Position numbers and translations under genes: made by a program
Notes under the pieces: generated by a model
What the model was told of the DNA's origin: nothing
Seen by the model: the letters and a program-made list of their open reading frames with translations, nothing else
Database searches by the model: none
Source of the DNA: JASHSH01 sp036490215
GTDB lineage: Bacteria > Pseudomonadota > Alphaproteobacteria > Rhodospirillales > Magnetospirillaceae
Assembly: GCA_036490215.1 (NCBI GenBank)
Contig: DASXEH010000093.1
Location: forward strand, 1-64,000
Length of the DNA stretch: 64,000 bases
Reading direction: 5' to 3'
Shown: positions 1 to 9,330 of the stretch, piece after piece
How positions within the stretch are numbered: position 1 is the first letter of the stretch
Layout of the letters: every line of letters starts with the position of its first letter

Positions 1-1
1 G

Positions 2-3000
2 ACCGTCCACTGGTCTGACGAGTTCTTTCGCCTCTACGATCTTGACCCCAAGACCGATACGCCGTCGATCGAAGCCATTATCGCCGCGCTCCACCCCGAC
101 GACCGCGACAAGATGCGCGAGATCGTCAAACGCAACCGCGCCGGCGAAAATATGGCGCCATTCGAATTCCGCGTCCTGCACAAGGACGGCTCGATCAGTT
201 GGCATAATCGCACGGCCGAGATCGTGCGCGACGAGTCGGGCGCGCCGCGGACGCTGATCGCGGTCGCCCAGGACATCACCGAACGCAAGCGTGCCGATGA
301 GGAACTGCACCGCAGCCGCGAGCATCTGGCGCGCGTGCAGCGCGTGGCACAGATCGGCAGCCTTGAGGTCGACATCCAGAGCGGCGAAGTCACATGGTCC
401 GACGAAGTCTATCGCCTTCTCGATCTCGACCCCGCCACCACCATACCGTCTCTGGTCGCGGCGCTGGATCGTGTTCATCCCGCCGACCGGCAAACGGCCC
501 TCGAAGCCAATCTCAAAGGCCGGCGCGGCGAAGATTCGGCCCCTTTCGAGTTTCGCATCCTGCGCCCGGACGGATCGATCCGCTGGATCGCGCGTCACGC
601 ACAGGTCATCCGCGACAGCAACGGCGCCCCACGCACGTTGCTGGCGACCAATTACGACATCACCGAACGCAAGCGCGCCGACGAGGATCTGCGGCGCAGC
701 CGCGAACACTTGGCCCGCGTGCAACGGCTGGCGCTGATCGCCAGCACCGAAGTCAATATCGCGACCCAGGAAGCGATGTGGTCCGACGAGGTCTACCGCC
801 TGCTCGGCGTCGATCGGTCGACCAAACCGAGCCTGCAGGCATTCGTCGATCATACCCATCCCGAAGATCGCGAAAAGCTGCGCGACGCCAGCACACGTGG
901 CCGGCACGGCGAAGAGATCGGACCGATGGAATATCGGATCGTCCGCGATGGCGAGATCCGATGGGTGGCGCGCCATGCCCATATCGAGCGCGATCCCAGT
1001 GGCGCGCCGCTCAGCCTGATCGTCGCCAATTACGACATCACCGACCAGAAGCTGCGCGAAGACGAATTGCGGCGCGGCCGCGAACACCTGATGCGCATTC
1101 AAAGCATCGCGGGGATCGGCAGCGTCGAGGTCCATCTGCCGACTCAGACAGCCACGTGGTCGGACGAAGAGTTCCGCCTGATGGGCGTGGCGCCGATGGT
1201 CAACCCGCCGCTCGACGCCTATCTCGCCCGCGTGCATCCCGACGATCTGGACTTGGTGCGCGAGGTCAGCCTGAGCGGCCGCCGTGGCGAAGATGTCGAG
1301 CCCTGCGAATACCGCGTCCGCCGCGAGGACGGCTCCTATCGTTGGGTGTTGCGCAACGCCTATATCGAGCGCGACGACATGGGCGCCGGCCTGCGCATGC
1401 TGGTGACCAATTACGACATCACCGAACGCAAGGAATTGGAGCTGTCGCTTCGCGTCAACCAGGAGAACCTGGCGCTGGCGCAGAAGGTCGCCCGGATCGG
1501 TTATGCCTGGGTCGACGGCACGACGCACGCCATCGAATGGTCCGACGAGCTTTACGCGATCTTCGGCCTCGATCGGGCGACGACGCCGAGCCTGATCGAA
1601 AATTTCTACGCTTTGGTGCACCCCGCCGACCGGGACATGGTTCGAGGCCGCGCCGAATATGTGATTGCCGGCGATCAGGTTGGTCCTGTCGAATACCGCA
1701 TCGTCAGGCCGAATGGGGAACTGCGCTGGATCTACAGCCAGTCCAACGTGATCCGCGATGCCGGCGGCAAAAGAATCAAATCGCTGTCGACGATGCTCGA
1801 CATCACCGAACGCAAGCTGCGCGAGGAAGAGCTGCGCAAGAGCCGCGAGCATCTGGTACGCGTCCAGAAGATCGCGCGCATCGGCAGCGTCGAGATCGAT
1901 CTGGCCACGCAGACGGATTTCTGGTCGGACGAAATCCGCGAACTGCTCGGCGTCGATCGATCGGTCAAAGGCGACCTCGAGGCGTTCCTGCAACACGTCC
2001 ACCCCGACGACCACGCGAAAATGCGCGAAGCCAGCGAACGCGGGCGGTTGGGCGAAGCGGTGGAGCCGATCGAGTTCCGCGTGATCAAGCCCGATGGCGA
2101 GATCCGCTGGCTGATGCGTGATGCCGCCGTGTCATATGCACCCGATGGAACGCCGGCCAGCGTGATCATCACCAACTACGACATCACCGAACGCAAACTG
2201 CGCGAGGATGAATTGCGGCGCAGCCGCGAGCATCTGGTCCGGGTGCAAGGCATCGCCGGCATCGGCAGTCTGGAAATCGATCTGACCACGCAAGTGGCGA
2301 CGTGGTCGGAGGAAGCCTTCAGCCTGATCGGCGTGACGCCGATGGCCAATCCGCCGGTCGATGCCTTTCTGGCCTATGTGCATCCCGAGGATCGCGAGCG
2401 GATGCTCGACATCAGCCTGCGCGGCCGCCGTGGCGAGGATGTCGAGCCCTGCGAATATCGCGTCCTGCATGGGAATGGCGAGATCCGCTGGGTCTTGCGC
2501 AACGCCTATATCGAGCGCGACACACACGGCAGCCCGCTACGGCTGGTCGTCACCAATTACAACATCACCGCGCTCAAGCGCATGGAAGAATCGCTGCGCC
2601 TCAACCAGGAGAACCTGGAACTGGCCCAGAAGGTCGCCCATGTCGGTTTCGCTTGGGTCGATGAGATAACCGGCAAGGTCGAGTGGTCCGAGGAACTCTA
2701 TTCCATCTTCGGCCTCGACCCGAAGACGACGCCGAGCGACGCCGACACCTATTACGCCCTTCTGCATCCGGCCGACCGCGACAAGGTCCTGCACCGGTCG
2801 AGCTTTGTCATGAGCGGCCGCGACACGGGACCGGCGGAATACCGCATCATCCGCCCCTCGGGCGAGGTGCGCTGGATCTATTCGCAGACGACCGTCATCC
2901 GCGACGCCAACGGCAAACGGGTCAAATCACTCTCGACCATGCTCGACGTCACCGACCGCAAGCGCATGGAAGAGTCGCTGCGCACCAGCAAAGACGATCT

Positions 3001-3732
3001 GACATTTGCGCAACGGGTGGGCCATATCGGCAGTGCGGTCAACGACTTGAAGGCGGGGACCGAAGAGTGGTCTGACGAGGCCTATGCGATCCTGGGGCTC
3101 GACCCGGCAACGACGGTAGCGAGTTCCCCGACTTATATCGCCCGTCTGCACCCCGATGATCGTGAGGCGGCGCTACAACAGACGGCAAGATCCTTTAAGG
3201 GCGCACCGGGCAGCCCCTCGGAGCGACGCGTCATTCGGCCCAATGGCGAAGTGCGTTGGATCTACATCCAGACCAATATCGTCGAGCGCGACGAGAATGG
3301 TGTCGGCACGAAGATCATAACGACACTGCAAGACATCACCGACCGCAAGCACATGGAAGAGTCGCTGCGCACCAGCAAGGACCATCTGGCGCTGGCGCAG
3401 CAGTTCGGCCATATCGGCAGCGCGGTGCTCGATCTGAAAACCGGCACGATCGAGTGGTCCGATGAAGCCTTTGCGATCCTGGGGCTCGACCCAGCGACAT
3501 CGACGCCGAGCGCCGCGACCTATGTTTCGTGCCTCCACCCCGATGACCGCGAGGCCGCGCTGCTGCAGACGGCACGCGCGCATCAGGGCCTGCCGGGTGG
3601 CGCCGCCGAACGGCGCATCGTCCGCCCCAACGGCGAAATACGCTGGATGCTGATTCAGACCAATGTCGTCGAGGACGATCACGGCGTAGCCACGAAGATG
3701 ATCACGACGCTGCAGGACATCACCGACCGCAA
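2..3732 (+). repeat. tandem array of ten ~381-bp PAS-coding units
   Basis: The Trp codon of the W-S-D/E-E motif recurs at 11, 395, 779, 1157, 1538, 1922, 2303, 2684, 3068 and 3455, so the period is 378-387 bp (about 127 codons). Units three to five and six to eight are related as blocks: both start with a GVDRS unit, then an NPP/CEYRV unit, then a YSQ/KSLSTML unit, offset by 1143-1146 bp. The last two units form a similar pair. Confidence 0.9.
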
Positions 3733-4906
3733 GCGTGCCCAGGAGGAGCGGGACGAATTCGAGCGCCAGCTGATGCAATCCCAGAAGATGGAAGCCATCG
3801 GCAAACTGGCCGGCGGCGTGGCGCATGACTTCAACAATCTTCTCACCGTGATCACGGGCCGGCTGGATATGCTGGGCGAGCAACTGGCCGACCGGCCCGA
3901 ACTCGCCGCCTGGGTGCAGACCTGCTTGCGGGCGGCCAACCGCGGTGCGTCGCTGACCCGCAGCATGCTGGCCTTCTCGCGCCAACAGCCGCTGAAGCCG
4001 ATGCAGATCGACGTGGCCACCAGCATCCACGATATGATCGAACTGCTGCCCCGCACCCTGGGCGAGGCGATCGGCGTGAAGGTGGAGTTGGCGCCCGATC
4101 TGTGGCGTTGCGAGGCCGATCCGGCGCAGCTACAGAACGCGTTGCTCAACCTGGCCATCAATGCGCGCGATGCGATGCCCGATGGCGGCAAGCTGACGAT
4201 CGAAGCCAACAACGCGCGGCTGGACGACGACTACACGACACGCAACGCCGGCGTGACGCCCGGCGATTACGTGGCGCTGTCGGTTTCGGATACCGGCACC
4301 GGAATGGCGCCCGAGGTTCTGGCCCATGCCTTCGATCCCTTCTTCACAACCAAGGAGGTCGGCAAGGGCAGCGGTCTCGGCTTGAGCATGGTGTACGGCT
4401 TCGCCAAGCAATCCGGCGGTCATGCCAACATCTACAGCGAGGTCGGGCATGGGACGATGGTGCGCATCTATCTGCCGCGCAGCATGGCGGCATCGACCAC
4501 ACCGGCCGCGGCGCCAGCCAGACCCAAAACCGTGTTGCGGCGGCGCGCCACGATCCTGGTCGTCGAGGATGACGACGATGTGCGGGCGCTGACCGAGGCG
4601 CAATTGGCGCGGCTGGGCTACGACTCGTTCTCGGCCATGGATGGCGACGAAGGCTTGCGCGTGTTGAAAGGCCATCCCGAGATCGCGCTGCTGTTAAGCG
4701 ATCTGACCTTGCCCGGTGGCATGTCTGGGCGAATCGTGGCCGACCGCGCGCTGGAAATCCGCCCCGATCTGAAGGTGCTCTTCATGTCGGGCTATACCGA
4801 GAACGCCATCATCCATCACGGGCGTCTCGATCCGGGCGTTCACCTGTTGCAGAAGCCCTTCACCATCGAGCAATTGGCCGACGAGATCGAAGCGGCGATG
4901 CAGTAA
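2..4906 (+). CDS. multi-PAS hybrid sensor histidine kinase, 5' end outside window
   Basis: The frame is open from the first bases of the window, so the N-terminus lies upstream. The visible part holds ten PAS/PAC units (the first cut), each with a W-S-D/E-E motif and most ending in D-I-T-E/D-R-K. A HisKA domain follows with H-box AHDFNN (His codon 3824-3826), then HATPase_c with N-box NALLNLAINARDAM, G1 DTGTGM and G2 GKGSGLGLS. A C-terminal receiver has its acceptor Asp codon at 4700-4702 (SDLTLPGG) and the conserved KP Lys. No membrane segment is visible. The protein should autophosphorylate on His and pass phosphate to its own receiver. The signal sensed is unknown; PAS domains often bind small molecules or cofactors. 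No partner regulator lies directly downstream. Confidence 0.93.
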   Translation, partial: TVHWSDEFFRLYDLDPKTDTPSIEAIIAALHPDDRDKMREIVKRNRAGENMAPFEFRVLHKDGSISWHNRTAEIVRDESGAPRTLIAVAQDITERKRADEELHRSREHLARVQRVAQIGSLEVDIQSGEVTWSDEVYRLLDLDPATTIPSLVAALDRVHPADRQTALEANLKGRRGEDSAPFEFRILRPDGSIRWIARHAQVIRDSNGAPRTLLATNYDITERKRADEDLRRSREHLARVQRLALIASTEVNIATQEAMWSDEVYRLLGVDRSTKPSLQAFVDHTHPEDREKLRDASTRGRHGEEIGPMEYRIVRDGEIRWVARHAHIERDPSGAPLSLIVANYDITDQKLREDELRRGREHLMRIQSIAGIGSVEVHLPTQTATWSDEEFRLMGVAPMVNPPLDAYLARVHPDDLDLVREVSLSGRRGEDVEPCEYRVRREDGSYRWVLRNAYIERDDMGAGLRMLVTNYDITERKELELSLRVNQENLALAQKVARIGYAWVDGTTHAIEWSDELYAIFGLDRATTPSLIENFYALVHPADRDMVRGRAEYVIAGDQVGPVEYRIVRPNGELRWIYSQSNVIRDAGGKRIKSLSTMLDITERKLREEELRKSREHLVRVQKIARIGSVEIDLATQTDFWSDEIRELLGVDRSVKGDLEAFLQHVHPDDHAKMREASERGRLGEAVEPIEFRVIKPDGEIRWLMRDAAVSYAPDGTPASVIITNYDITERKLREDELRRSREHLVRVQGIAGIGSLEIDLTTQVATWSEEAFSLIGVTPMANPPVDAFLAYVHPEDRERMLDISLRGRRGEDVEPCEYRVLHGNGEIRWVLRNAYIERDTHGSPLRLVVTNYNITALKRMEESLRLNQENLELAQKVAHVGFAWVDEITGKVEWSEELYSIFGLDPKTTPSDADTYYALLHPADRDKVLHRSSFVMSGRDTGPAEYRIIRPSGEVRWIYSQTTVIRDANGKRVKSLSTMLDVTDRKRMEESLRTSKDDLTFAQRVGHIGSAVNDLKAGTEEWSDEAYAILGLDPATTVASSPTYIARLHPDDREAALQQTARSFKGAPGSPSERRVIRPNGEVRWIYIQTNIVERDENGVGTKIITTLQDITDRKHMEESLRTSKDHLALAQQFGHIGSAVLDLKTGTIEWSDEAFAILGLDPATSTPSAATYVSCLHPDDREAALLQTARAHQGLPGGAAERRIVRPNGEIRWMLIQTNVVEDDHGVATKMITTLQDITDRKRAQEERDEFERQLMQSQKMEAIGKLAGGVAHDFNNLLTVITGRLDMLGEQLADRPELAAWVQTCLRAANRGASLTRSMLAFSRQQPLKPMQIDVATSIHDMIELLPRTLGEAIGVKVELAPDLWRCEADPAQLQNALLNLAINARDAMPDGGKLTIEANNARLDDDYTTRNAGVTPGDYVALSVSDTGTGMAPEVLAHAFDPFFTTKEVGKGSGLGLSMVYGFAKQSGGHANIYSEVGHGTMVRIYLPRSMAASTTPAAAPARPKTVLRRRATILVVEDDDDVRALTEAQLARLGYDSFSAMDGDEGLRVLKGHPEIALLLSDLTLPGGMSGRIVADRALEIRPDLKVLFMSGYTENAIIHHGRLDPGVHLLQKPFTIEQLADEIEAAMQ

Positions 4907-5147
4907 ACGGCCTTTAGTGGGCATCGGCCGGCGGCGCCTTGGGGCGGCGCAACCTCCGCTGTTATGCGCAGAGACGAACGATATCAATGTTTTAATGTCC
5001 GTCGAAACGCTATCGGCTGCGATCAAGGCAGCGCGGCCCTATTCATCGACTCAGTGTTGCCACGATCACAGCCTAAACCCTGGCGCCATCAGCCGTGCCG
5101 AGCCGACACTTCGGCAGTGGGTATCCGTGTTTGAGAGGATTAGGGCC

Positions 5148-5378
5148 GTGAACGATCAGAATTCCCCTGCGCAGCGCATCGCAGAGCTCCTGAGGAGCGC
5201 CAGAGCGGCCGATGCGGCCGGCCATGAGTCCGAGATCGACACGGATCATTTCAAACGCGCCGCGGAAACGCTCGACCTGTCCTGGAACTTCCTGCGCCAG
5301 TGCCACGCCCTGCCGGTGCTGGATGAGACAGAAGAACAGGACCAGGAACAGCAGCACGATCTGACGACAGCGTCTTGA
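5148..5378 (+). CDS. small hypothetical protein, about 76 aa
   Basis: I do not recognise this family. The GTG at 5148 is preceded by a GAGAGG-like ribosome site at 5133-5138 and opens MNDQNSPAQRIAELL. The product is hydrophilic and probably helical, with an acidic, Gln/Glu-rich tail and no signal peptide or membrane segment. In-frame upstream starts at 4995 (ATG) and 4917 would lengthen it to as much as 153 residues, but the extra part looks non-coding in composition. It sits alone between the kinase gene and the convergent oxyR. It could be a small cytoplasmic regulator; no function is claimed. Confidence 0.5.
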   Translation: MNDQNSPAQRIAELLRSARAADAAGHESEIDTDHFKRAAETLDLSWNFLRQCHALPVLDETEEQDQEQQHDLTTAS

Positions 5379-5424
5379 TCGTTCCGACTTCTACTATCCG
5401 AGACGCGAGCGAGGGCTACGCCGC

Positions 5425-6354
5425 CTAAGCAGCCACACTCGTCTCTTTCTTCGCCACCAACCGCCGAATTTCGCGGCCGAGCAGGCGGAATTCGTCACGG
5501 CGGCCGGTGCGGGCGCGCCAGGCCAGCCCGATCTGGCGCTTGGCCGCGCTGTCATCGAGCGGGATCGTCATCAGCGAGGTGCCGTTGAGCAGTCCGGCAT
5601 CGATGGCCAGTTGCGGCACCAAGGTCGTGCCGAGCCCATTGTCGACCATCTGCGCCAGCGTGAGCAGACTGGTCGCCTCGAACGGATCGACCTGCATCTC
5701 CTTGTTGCGCAACCGGCAGGCCGCCAGCGCATGGTCGCGCAGGCAATGCCCGTCTTGCAGCAACAACAGGCTCTCGCCGGTCAGCCGGTCGCCCGAGACG
5801 CGCGCGGCGTTGGCCAGCGGATGATCGGTGCGGCAGCAGAAGCTGAACGGATCGTCGAACAGCACTTCCGATTCCAGCGTGCCGAGATCGTAGGGCAGCG
5901 CCAGCAGCACCACATCGAGCTCGCCCGCCTGCAGGCGTTCGATCAGATGATCGGTCAGGTCTTCGCGCAGATAGAGGCGCAGATTCGGATAGTCGGTGCG
6001 CAACACCTTGAGCACCGGCGGCAGCAGGAAGGGCGAGATCGTCGGGATCACGCCCATGCGGACCGTACCCGACAGCGGCTCGCCCGCCGTGTGGGCGGCA
6101 CGCGCCAGGTCTTCGGCCTCGTCGAGGATCTGCTGCGCGCGGCGCACCGTGTCTTCGCCGAACGGCGTGAACACGACGCTGCGTTTGGTGCGGTCGACCA
6201 GCGCCACGCCCAGAATCTCCTCCAGTTCCTTCAAACTGGCGGACAGGGTCGATTGCGTCACATGGCTGGCGGCAGCGGCTTTGCTGAAATGCTTGTGCTC
6301 GGCCAACGCCACCAGGTGACGAAACTGTCGCAGAGTCGGCAATGTGGTCATCAT
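5425..6354 (-). CDS. oxyR: LysR-family peroxide sensor OxyR
   Basis: A 309-residue LysR regulator. The N-terminal winged HTH spans about residues 6-65 and is followed by a periplasmic-binding-like effector domain. The segment DGHCLRDHALAAC places Cys204 and Cys213 nine residues apart, as in E. coli OxyR (Cys199/Cys208), the pair that forms a disulfide on H2O2 oxidation. It is transcribed divergently from ahpC-ahpD across a 121-bp gap, the usual arrangement of an OxyR with its target genes. Oxidised OxyR would be expected to activate ahpCD. Two adjacent ATG codons open the frame and no strong Shine-Dalgarno is visible. Confidence 0.93.
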   Translation of the reverse strand: MMTTLPTLRQFRHLVALAEHKHFSKAAAASHVTQSTLSASLKELEEILGVALVDRTKRSVVFTPFGEDTVRRAQQILDEAEDLARAAHTAGEPLSGTVRMGVIPTISPFLLPPVLKVLRTDYPNLRLYLREDLTDHLIERLQAGELDVVLLALPYDLGTLESEVLFDDPFSFCCRTDHPLANAARVSGDRLTGESLLLLQDGHCLRDHALAACRLRNKEMQVDPFEATSLLTLAQMVDNGLGTTLVPQLAIDAGLLNGTSLMTIPLDDSAAKRQIGLAWRARTGRRDEFRLLGREIRRLVAKKETSVAA

Positions 6355-6475
6355 CGGTTTAATCGATTTCTCTGAGCGTAATTACCCGTTAGATCGATTG
6401 AGAGATAGGTCCCATATTCTCTTTCGTCAAGCCCGCCTGCTGACACCTATGGCTTAGAAAACGAGGAGAATCAGT
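6355..6475. promoter_or_regulatory. oxyR/ahpC divergent control region
   Basis: This 121-bp gap is AT-richer than the flanking genes. It contains two ATCGATT elements (near 6362 and 6393) and an imperfect dyad, GAGATA (6402-6407) with ATTCTC (6416-6421). This is the expected place for the OxyR operator and both promoters. I could not fit a clean four-element OxyR consensus, so the exact operator is unassigned. A GAGGAG-type ribosome site precedes ahpC. Confidence 0.45.
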
Positions 6476-7015
6476 ATGTTGACCATCGGCGACAAGTTCC
6501 CGGAATTCGATCTGAAGGCAGTGGTGTCGATCGACCCGGCTAAGGCGTTCACCCAAATCAATAACCGCTCGGACGAAGGAAAATGGAAAGTGGTCTTTTT
6601 CTGGCCGAAGGATTTCACCTTCGTCTGCCCGACCGAGATCGCGGCCTTCGGCAAGCTCAATGGCGACTTCAATGACCGCGACACCGTGGTCTATGGCGCG
6701 AGCATCGACAGCGAGTTCGTGCATCTGGCCTGGCGGCAGAATCACGCCGACCTGAAGGCGCTGCCCTTCCCGATGCTGGCCGATCTCAAGCGCGAACTCA
6801 GCACCGCGCTCGGCGTGCTCGACAAAAACGAAGGCGTCGCACTGCGCGCCACCTTCATCGTCGACCCGCAAGGCGTGATCCGCTTCGTCTCGGTCAACGA
6901 TCTGAACGTCGGCCGCAACCCGCAGGAAGTGCTGCGCGTGCTCGATGCATTGCAGACCGACGAGTTGTGCCCGTGCAACTGGCAGAAGGGTGACGACGTC
7001 TTGAAGGCGGCGTGA
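6476..7015 (+). CDS. ahpC: AhpC-type 2-Cys peroxiredoxin
   Basis: A 179-residue peroxiredoxin that reduces H2O2, organic peroxides and possibly peroxynitrite in the cytoplasm. The peroxidatic cysteine is Cys51 in FTFVCPTEI. The C-terminus ends in DELCPCNW (Cys165, Cys167), the double-cysteine tail typical of AhpC proteins that are reduced by AhpD rather than by AhpF, as in Mycobacterium tuberculosis. The neighbouring ahpD fits that electron route. It lies divergent from oxyR and is presumably OxyR-activated. Confidence 0.95.
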   Translation: MLTIGDKFPEFDLKAVVSIDPAKAFTQINNRSDEGKWKVVFFWPKDFTFVCPTEIAAFGKLNGDFNDRDTVVYGASIDSEFVHLAWRQNHADLKALPFPMLADLKRELSTALGVLDKNEGVALRATFIVDPQGVIRFVSVNDLNVGRNPQEVLRVLDALQTDELCPCNWQKGDDVLKAA

Positions 7016-7024
7016 CCCGAACGG

Positions 7025-7056
7025 AGACCCCGGCGTTCCCTCCGGCGCCGGGGTCT
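7025..7056 (+). terminator. GC-rich hairpin after ahpC
   Basis: A perfect 11-bp inverted repeat (7025-7035 with 7046-7056) encloses a 10-nt loop and starts 10 nt after the ahpC stop. No T-run follows, so it may be an attenuator or an mRNA 3'-end stabiliser that lowers ahpD relative to ahpC rather than a full terminator. Confidence 0.5.
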
Positions 7057-7068
7057 TCCAGCAAATCG

Positions 7069-7112
7069 CCCCACCCCTGCCCCTCCCCGTCGAGGGGAGG
7101 GTGGGGTGGGGG
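7069..7112. repeat. CCCTCCCC/GGGGAGGG palindromic repeat (single unit)
   Basis: An 8-bp stem (7081-7088 with 7094-7101) around loop GTCGA, flanked outside by CCCCACCCC and GGTGGGG arms. It is the same family as the repeats near 15.3, 29.3 and 36.2 kb, and related to the arms near 43.5-43.9 kb. It lies between ahpC and ahpD. Confidence 0.8.
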
Positions 7113-7157
7113 TTGATGCCACGGCCTCCTCTATCTTCGATGAAAAGGATTCCCGCG

Positions 7158-7709
7158 ATGTCCATCGATGCCTTGAAAGACCGCCTGCCCGACTACGCCA
7201 AGGACCTGAAGCTCAACCTGTCGTCGCTGGCCAGCGAAGCCACACTGACCGAACAGCAGCGCGCCGGCACCTTCATCGCGTCAGCTTTGGCCTCGCGCAA
7301 CGCCGCGACCACCGAAGCGATCATGGCCGCCTTCGGCCCACAACTCAGCCCCGACGCGCTGACCGCCGCCAAGGCCGCCGCTGCGATCATGGGCATGAAC
7401 AATATCTATTACCGCTTCGTGCATCTGGCCTCAGCGCCCGACTACAAGACGCTGCCGGCCAAGCTGCGCATGAACGTGATCGGCAAGCCCGGCGTCGAGA
7501 AGGCCGATTTCGAACTGTGGTCGCTCGCGGTCTCGGCCGTGAACGGCTGCGGCATGTGCATCGACTCGCATGAAAAGGTGCTGCGCGAGGCCGGCGTTTC
7601 GACCGAGGCGATCCAGGCCGCCGTGCGCATTGCCGCGACCGTCCATGCGGTGGCTGCGGTGATCGATGGCGAAGAGGCTTTGGCGTCATCGGCCGCGCTG
7701 GCCGCCTAA
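7158..7709 (+). CDS. ahpD: alkyl hydroperoxidase AhpD
   Basis: A 183-residue carboxymuconolactone-decarboxylase-fold protein. The catalytic CxxC is Cys131-Gly-Met-Cys134, with His138 four residues on (CGMCIDSHEK), matching AhpD. In the characterised mycobacterial system AhpD passes electrons from dihydrolipoamide-bearing partners to AhpC. The start at 7158 is chosen because AAAAGGA lies at 7143-7149 and the sequence from MSIDALKDRLPDYAKDL matches the family N-terminus; the upstream in-frame codons run through the intergenic repeat. It is co-directional with ahpC. Confidence 0.94.
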   Translation: MSIDALKDRLPDYAKDLKLNLSSLASEATLTEQQRAGTFIASALASRNAATTEAIMAAFGPQLSPDALTAAKAAAAIMGMNNIYYRFVHLASAPDYKTLPAKLRMNVIGKPGVEKADFELWSLAVSAVNGCGMCIDSHEKVLREAGVSTEAIQAAVRIAATVHAVAAVIDGEEALASSAALAA

Positions 7710-7734
7710 GCGCACGCATAAGGCTTTAACTTTT

Positions 7735-7770
7735 GGGCCGGTCCTGTCTTGCCGATGGGACTGGCCCTTT
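7735..7770 (+). terminator. Rho-independent-like terminator after ahpD
   Basis: The arm GGGCCGGTCC (7735-7744) pairs with GGACTGGCCC (7758-7767) with one G-U wobble, and TTT follows. It ends the ahpCD unit before the chemotaxis receptor gene. Confidence 0.6.
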
Positions 7771-7854
7771 GACTCTTCTGCGGTTCGCGGCACACTCTCT
7801 ATACGAAGAACTCAAAAACCGTGCCTCTAGAAACGTATCGGGGGAGAGCCGGCC

Positions 7855-9327
7855 ATGGCTGGAAAGCAGACCAAAGTGAAAGCCGCAGGCGCTGAACCCG
7901 TGCTGGCCGATCGCGCGCCGGCAAAGCCCGAGGCCGACACCCAGACCCTCGAAAAGCTGCTGGCCGAGTTGGCCCATCGCATCGGCGGGCTGGGTGTCGA
8001 ATTCGCCGATATCGCCGGCAATCTGGACGAAGTGGCTGGCCGCACCGGCCAGCAATCGAAACAGTTCAAAGCGCTGCAAGAGGTCACCGAGACCATGGTG
8101 GCCGCCAACCGCAGGATCGACGAGGCCGCCAATGCGGCCCAGGGCGCAGCGGAAACAGCCAGCACCGAAGTTGCACAGTCGCGCCAAGCCGTCGAGAGCA
8201 CGTCGTCGCATATCGGCGCCCTGACCGACGCGGTGGGCCGTGTGGCGACGCGGCTGCGCGAATTCCATGCGGTACTCGGCCAGGTGGCGACCGTATCGGG
8301 TGCGATCGAAAGCGTGGCGCGGCAGACCAATCTTCTGGCGCTCAACGCCACGATCGAAGCGGCGCGGGCAGGTGCGGCCGGCAAGGGCTTCGCGGTCGTG
8401 GCCGCGGAAGTGAAGAAACTGGCCGAGGAAAGCCGCGAGGCGGCGGCGCAGATCGGCAGCACCGTCGGCGCGCTGGGCAAACAGATCGACTCGCTGATCG
8501 CCGAAGGCACGGCGGCCTCGGAACATGCCGCCGAAGTCAGCCAGGGCGCCGACAGCATGCAGGACGCCGTGCGGCGGATGCAGGACAGTTTCGCGATCGT
8601 CGAACGCGCGGTCAACGATATCGCCGGGGCCAGCGGCGCCAACAGCACACGCTACGACAAAGTGCTCGAGGCGCTGGGCGAGCTCGCGCAGGGCGTCAAC
8701 CTTTCCGCCGACAACGTCAAACGCGCCGACGAACGAACCCAGACCGTGCTGTCGATCAGTGAAGATCTGATCGGTTTCATCGCCGGCAGCGGCATCGAAA
8801 CCGAAGACACGCCGCTGATCCGCATGGCGATGGAAACGGCGAAACGCATCTCGGTCCTGTTCGACGAAGCGGTGGATCGCGGCGATATCACCGCGGCGCA
8901 ATTGTTCGACGAGGCCTATCGCGAGATTCCCGGCACCAATCCGAAGCAATTTCTGACGGCCTTCGTGCCCTTCACCGACCGCGCGCTGCCGTCGATCCAG
9001 GACCCGGTGCAGAAGAGCCATCCGCGCATCGTCTACAGCATCGCCTGGACGAAAGGCGGCTTCATCCCCACCCACAATCCCGACTATGCGCTGCCGCCGC
9101 GGCCGAACGATCCGGCCTGGAACGCGGCCCATTGCCGCAACCGCCGCCTGTTCGACGATCGCGTGGTGCGCAAGACCGCGGCCAGCAGCAGCAAACCATT
9201 CCTGATGCAAACCTATCGCCGCGACATGGGCGGCGGCCGCTTCGTGATGATGAAAGATCTGTCCGCACCCATTTTCGTCAAAGGCAAGCACTGGGGCGCG
9301 TTCCGCATGGGCATCAAGCAGGAGTAG
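7855..9327 (+). CDS. soluble methyl-accepting chemotaxis protein
   Basis: A 490-residue receptor without a signal peptide or membrane segments, so probably cytoplasmic. A long coiled coil with the receptor hairpin (TNLLALNATIEAARAG, then GFAVVAAEVKKLAEES) occupies about residues 40-300. The C-terminal ~170 residues form a separate domain with CRNRRLFDDR and TYRRDMGGGRF, seen in other alphaproteobacterial soluble receptors and probably the sensory part. It would signal to a CheA/CheW complex encoded elsewhere. The ligand is unknown. The ATG at 7855 follows a GGGGGAGA ribosome site. Confidence 0.88.
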   Translation: MAGKQTKVKAAGAEPVLADRAPAKPEADTQTLEKLLAELAHRIGGLGVEFADIAGNLDEVAGRTGQQSKQFKALQEVTETMVAANRRIDEAANAAQGAAETASTEVAQSRQAVESTSSHIGALTDAVGRVATRLREFHAVLGQVATVSGAIESVARQTNLLALNATIEAARAGAAGKGFAVVAAEVKKLAEESREAAAQIGSTVGALGKQIDSLIAEGTAASEHAAEVSQGADSMQDAVRRMQDSFAIVERAVNDIAGASGANSTRYDKVLEALGELAQGVNLSADNVKRADERTQTVLSISEDLIGFIAGSGIETEDTPLIRMAMETAKRISVLFDEAVDRGDITAAQLFDEAYREIPGTNPKQFLTAFVPFTDRALPSIQDPVQKSHPRIVYSIAWTKGGFIPTHNPDYALPPRPNDPAWNAAHCRNRRLFDDRVVRKTAASSSKPFLMQTYRRDMGGGRFVMMKDLSAPIFVKGKHWGAFRMGIKQE

Positions 9328-9330
9328 CCC

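Noticed and set aside
2..3732. PAS-coding tandem repeat considered as a CRISPR-like or satellite array
   Set aside because: The period is ~381 bp, in frame and protein-coding, with diverged units.
6355..6475. A defined four-element OxyR operator
   Set aside because: The half-sites could not be aligned to the ATAG-N7-CTAT pattern with confidence, so only the region is annotated.
7726..9291. A 521-codon minus-strand open frame opposite the chemotaxis receptor
   Set aside because: It is the antisense of a highly conserved receptor signalling domain; no family resemblance.
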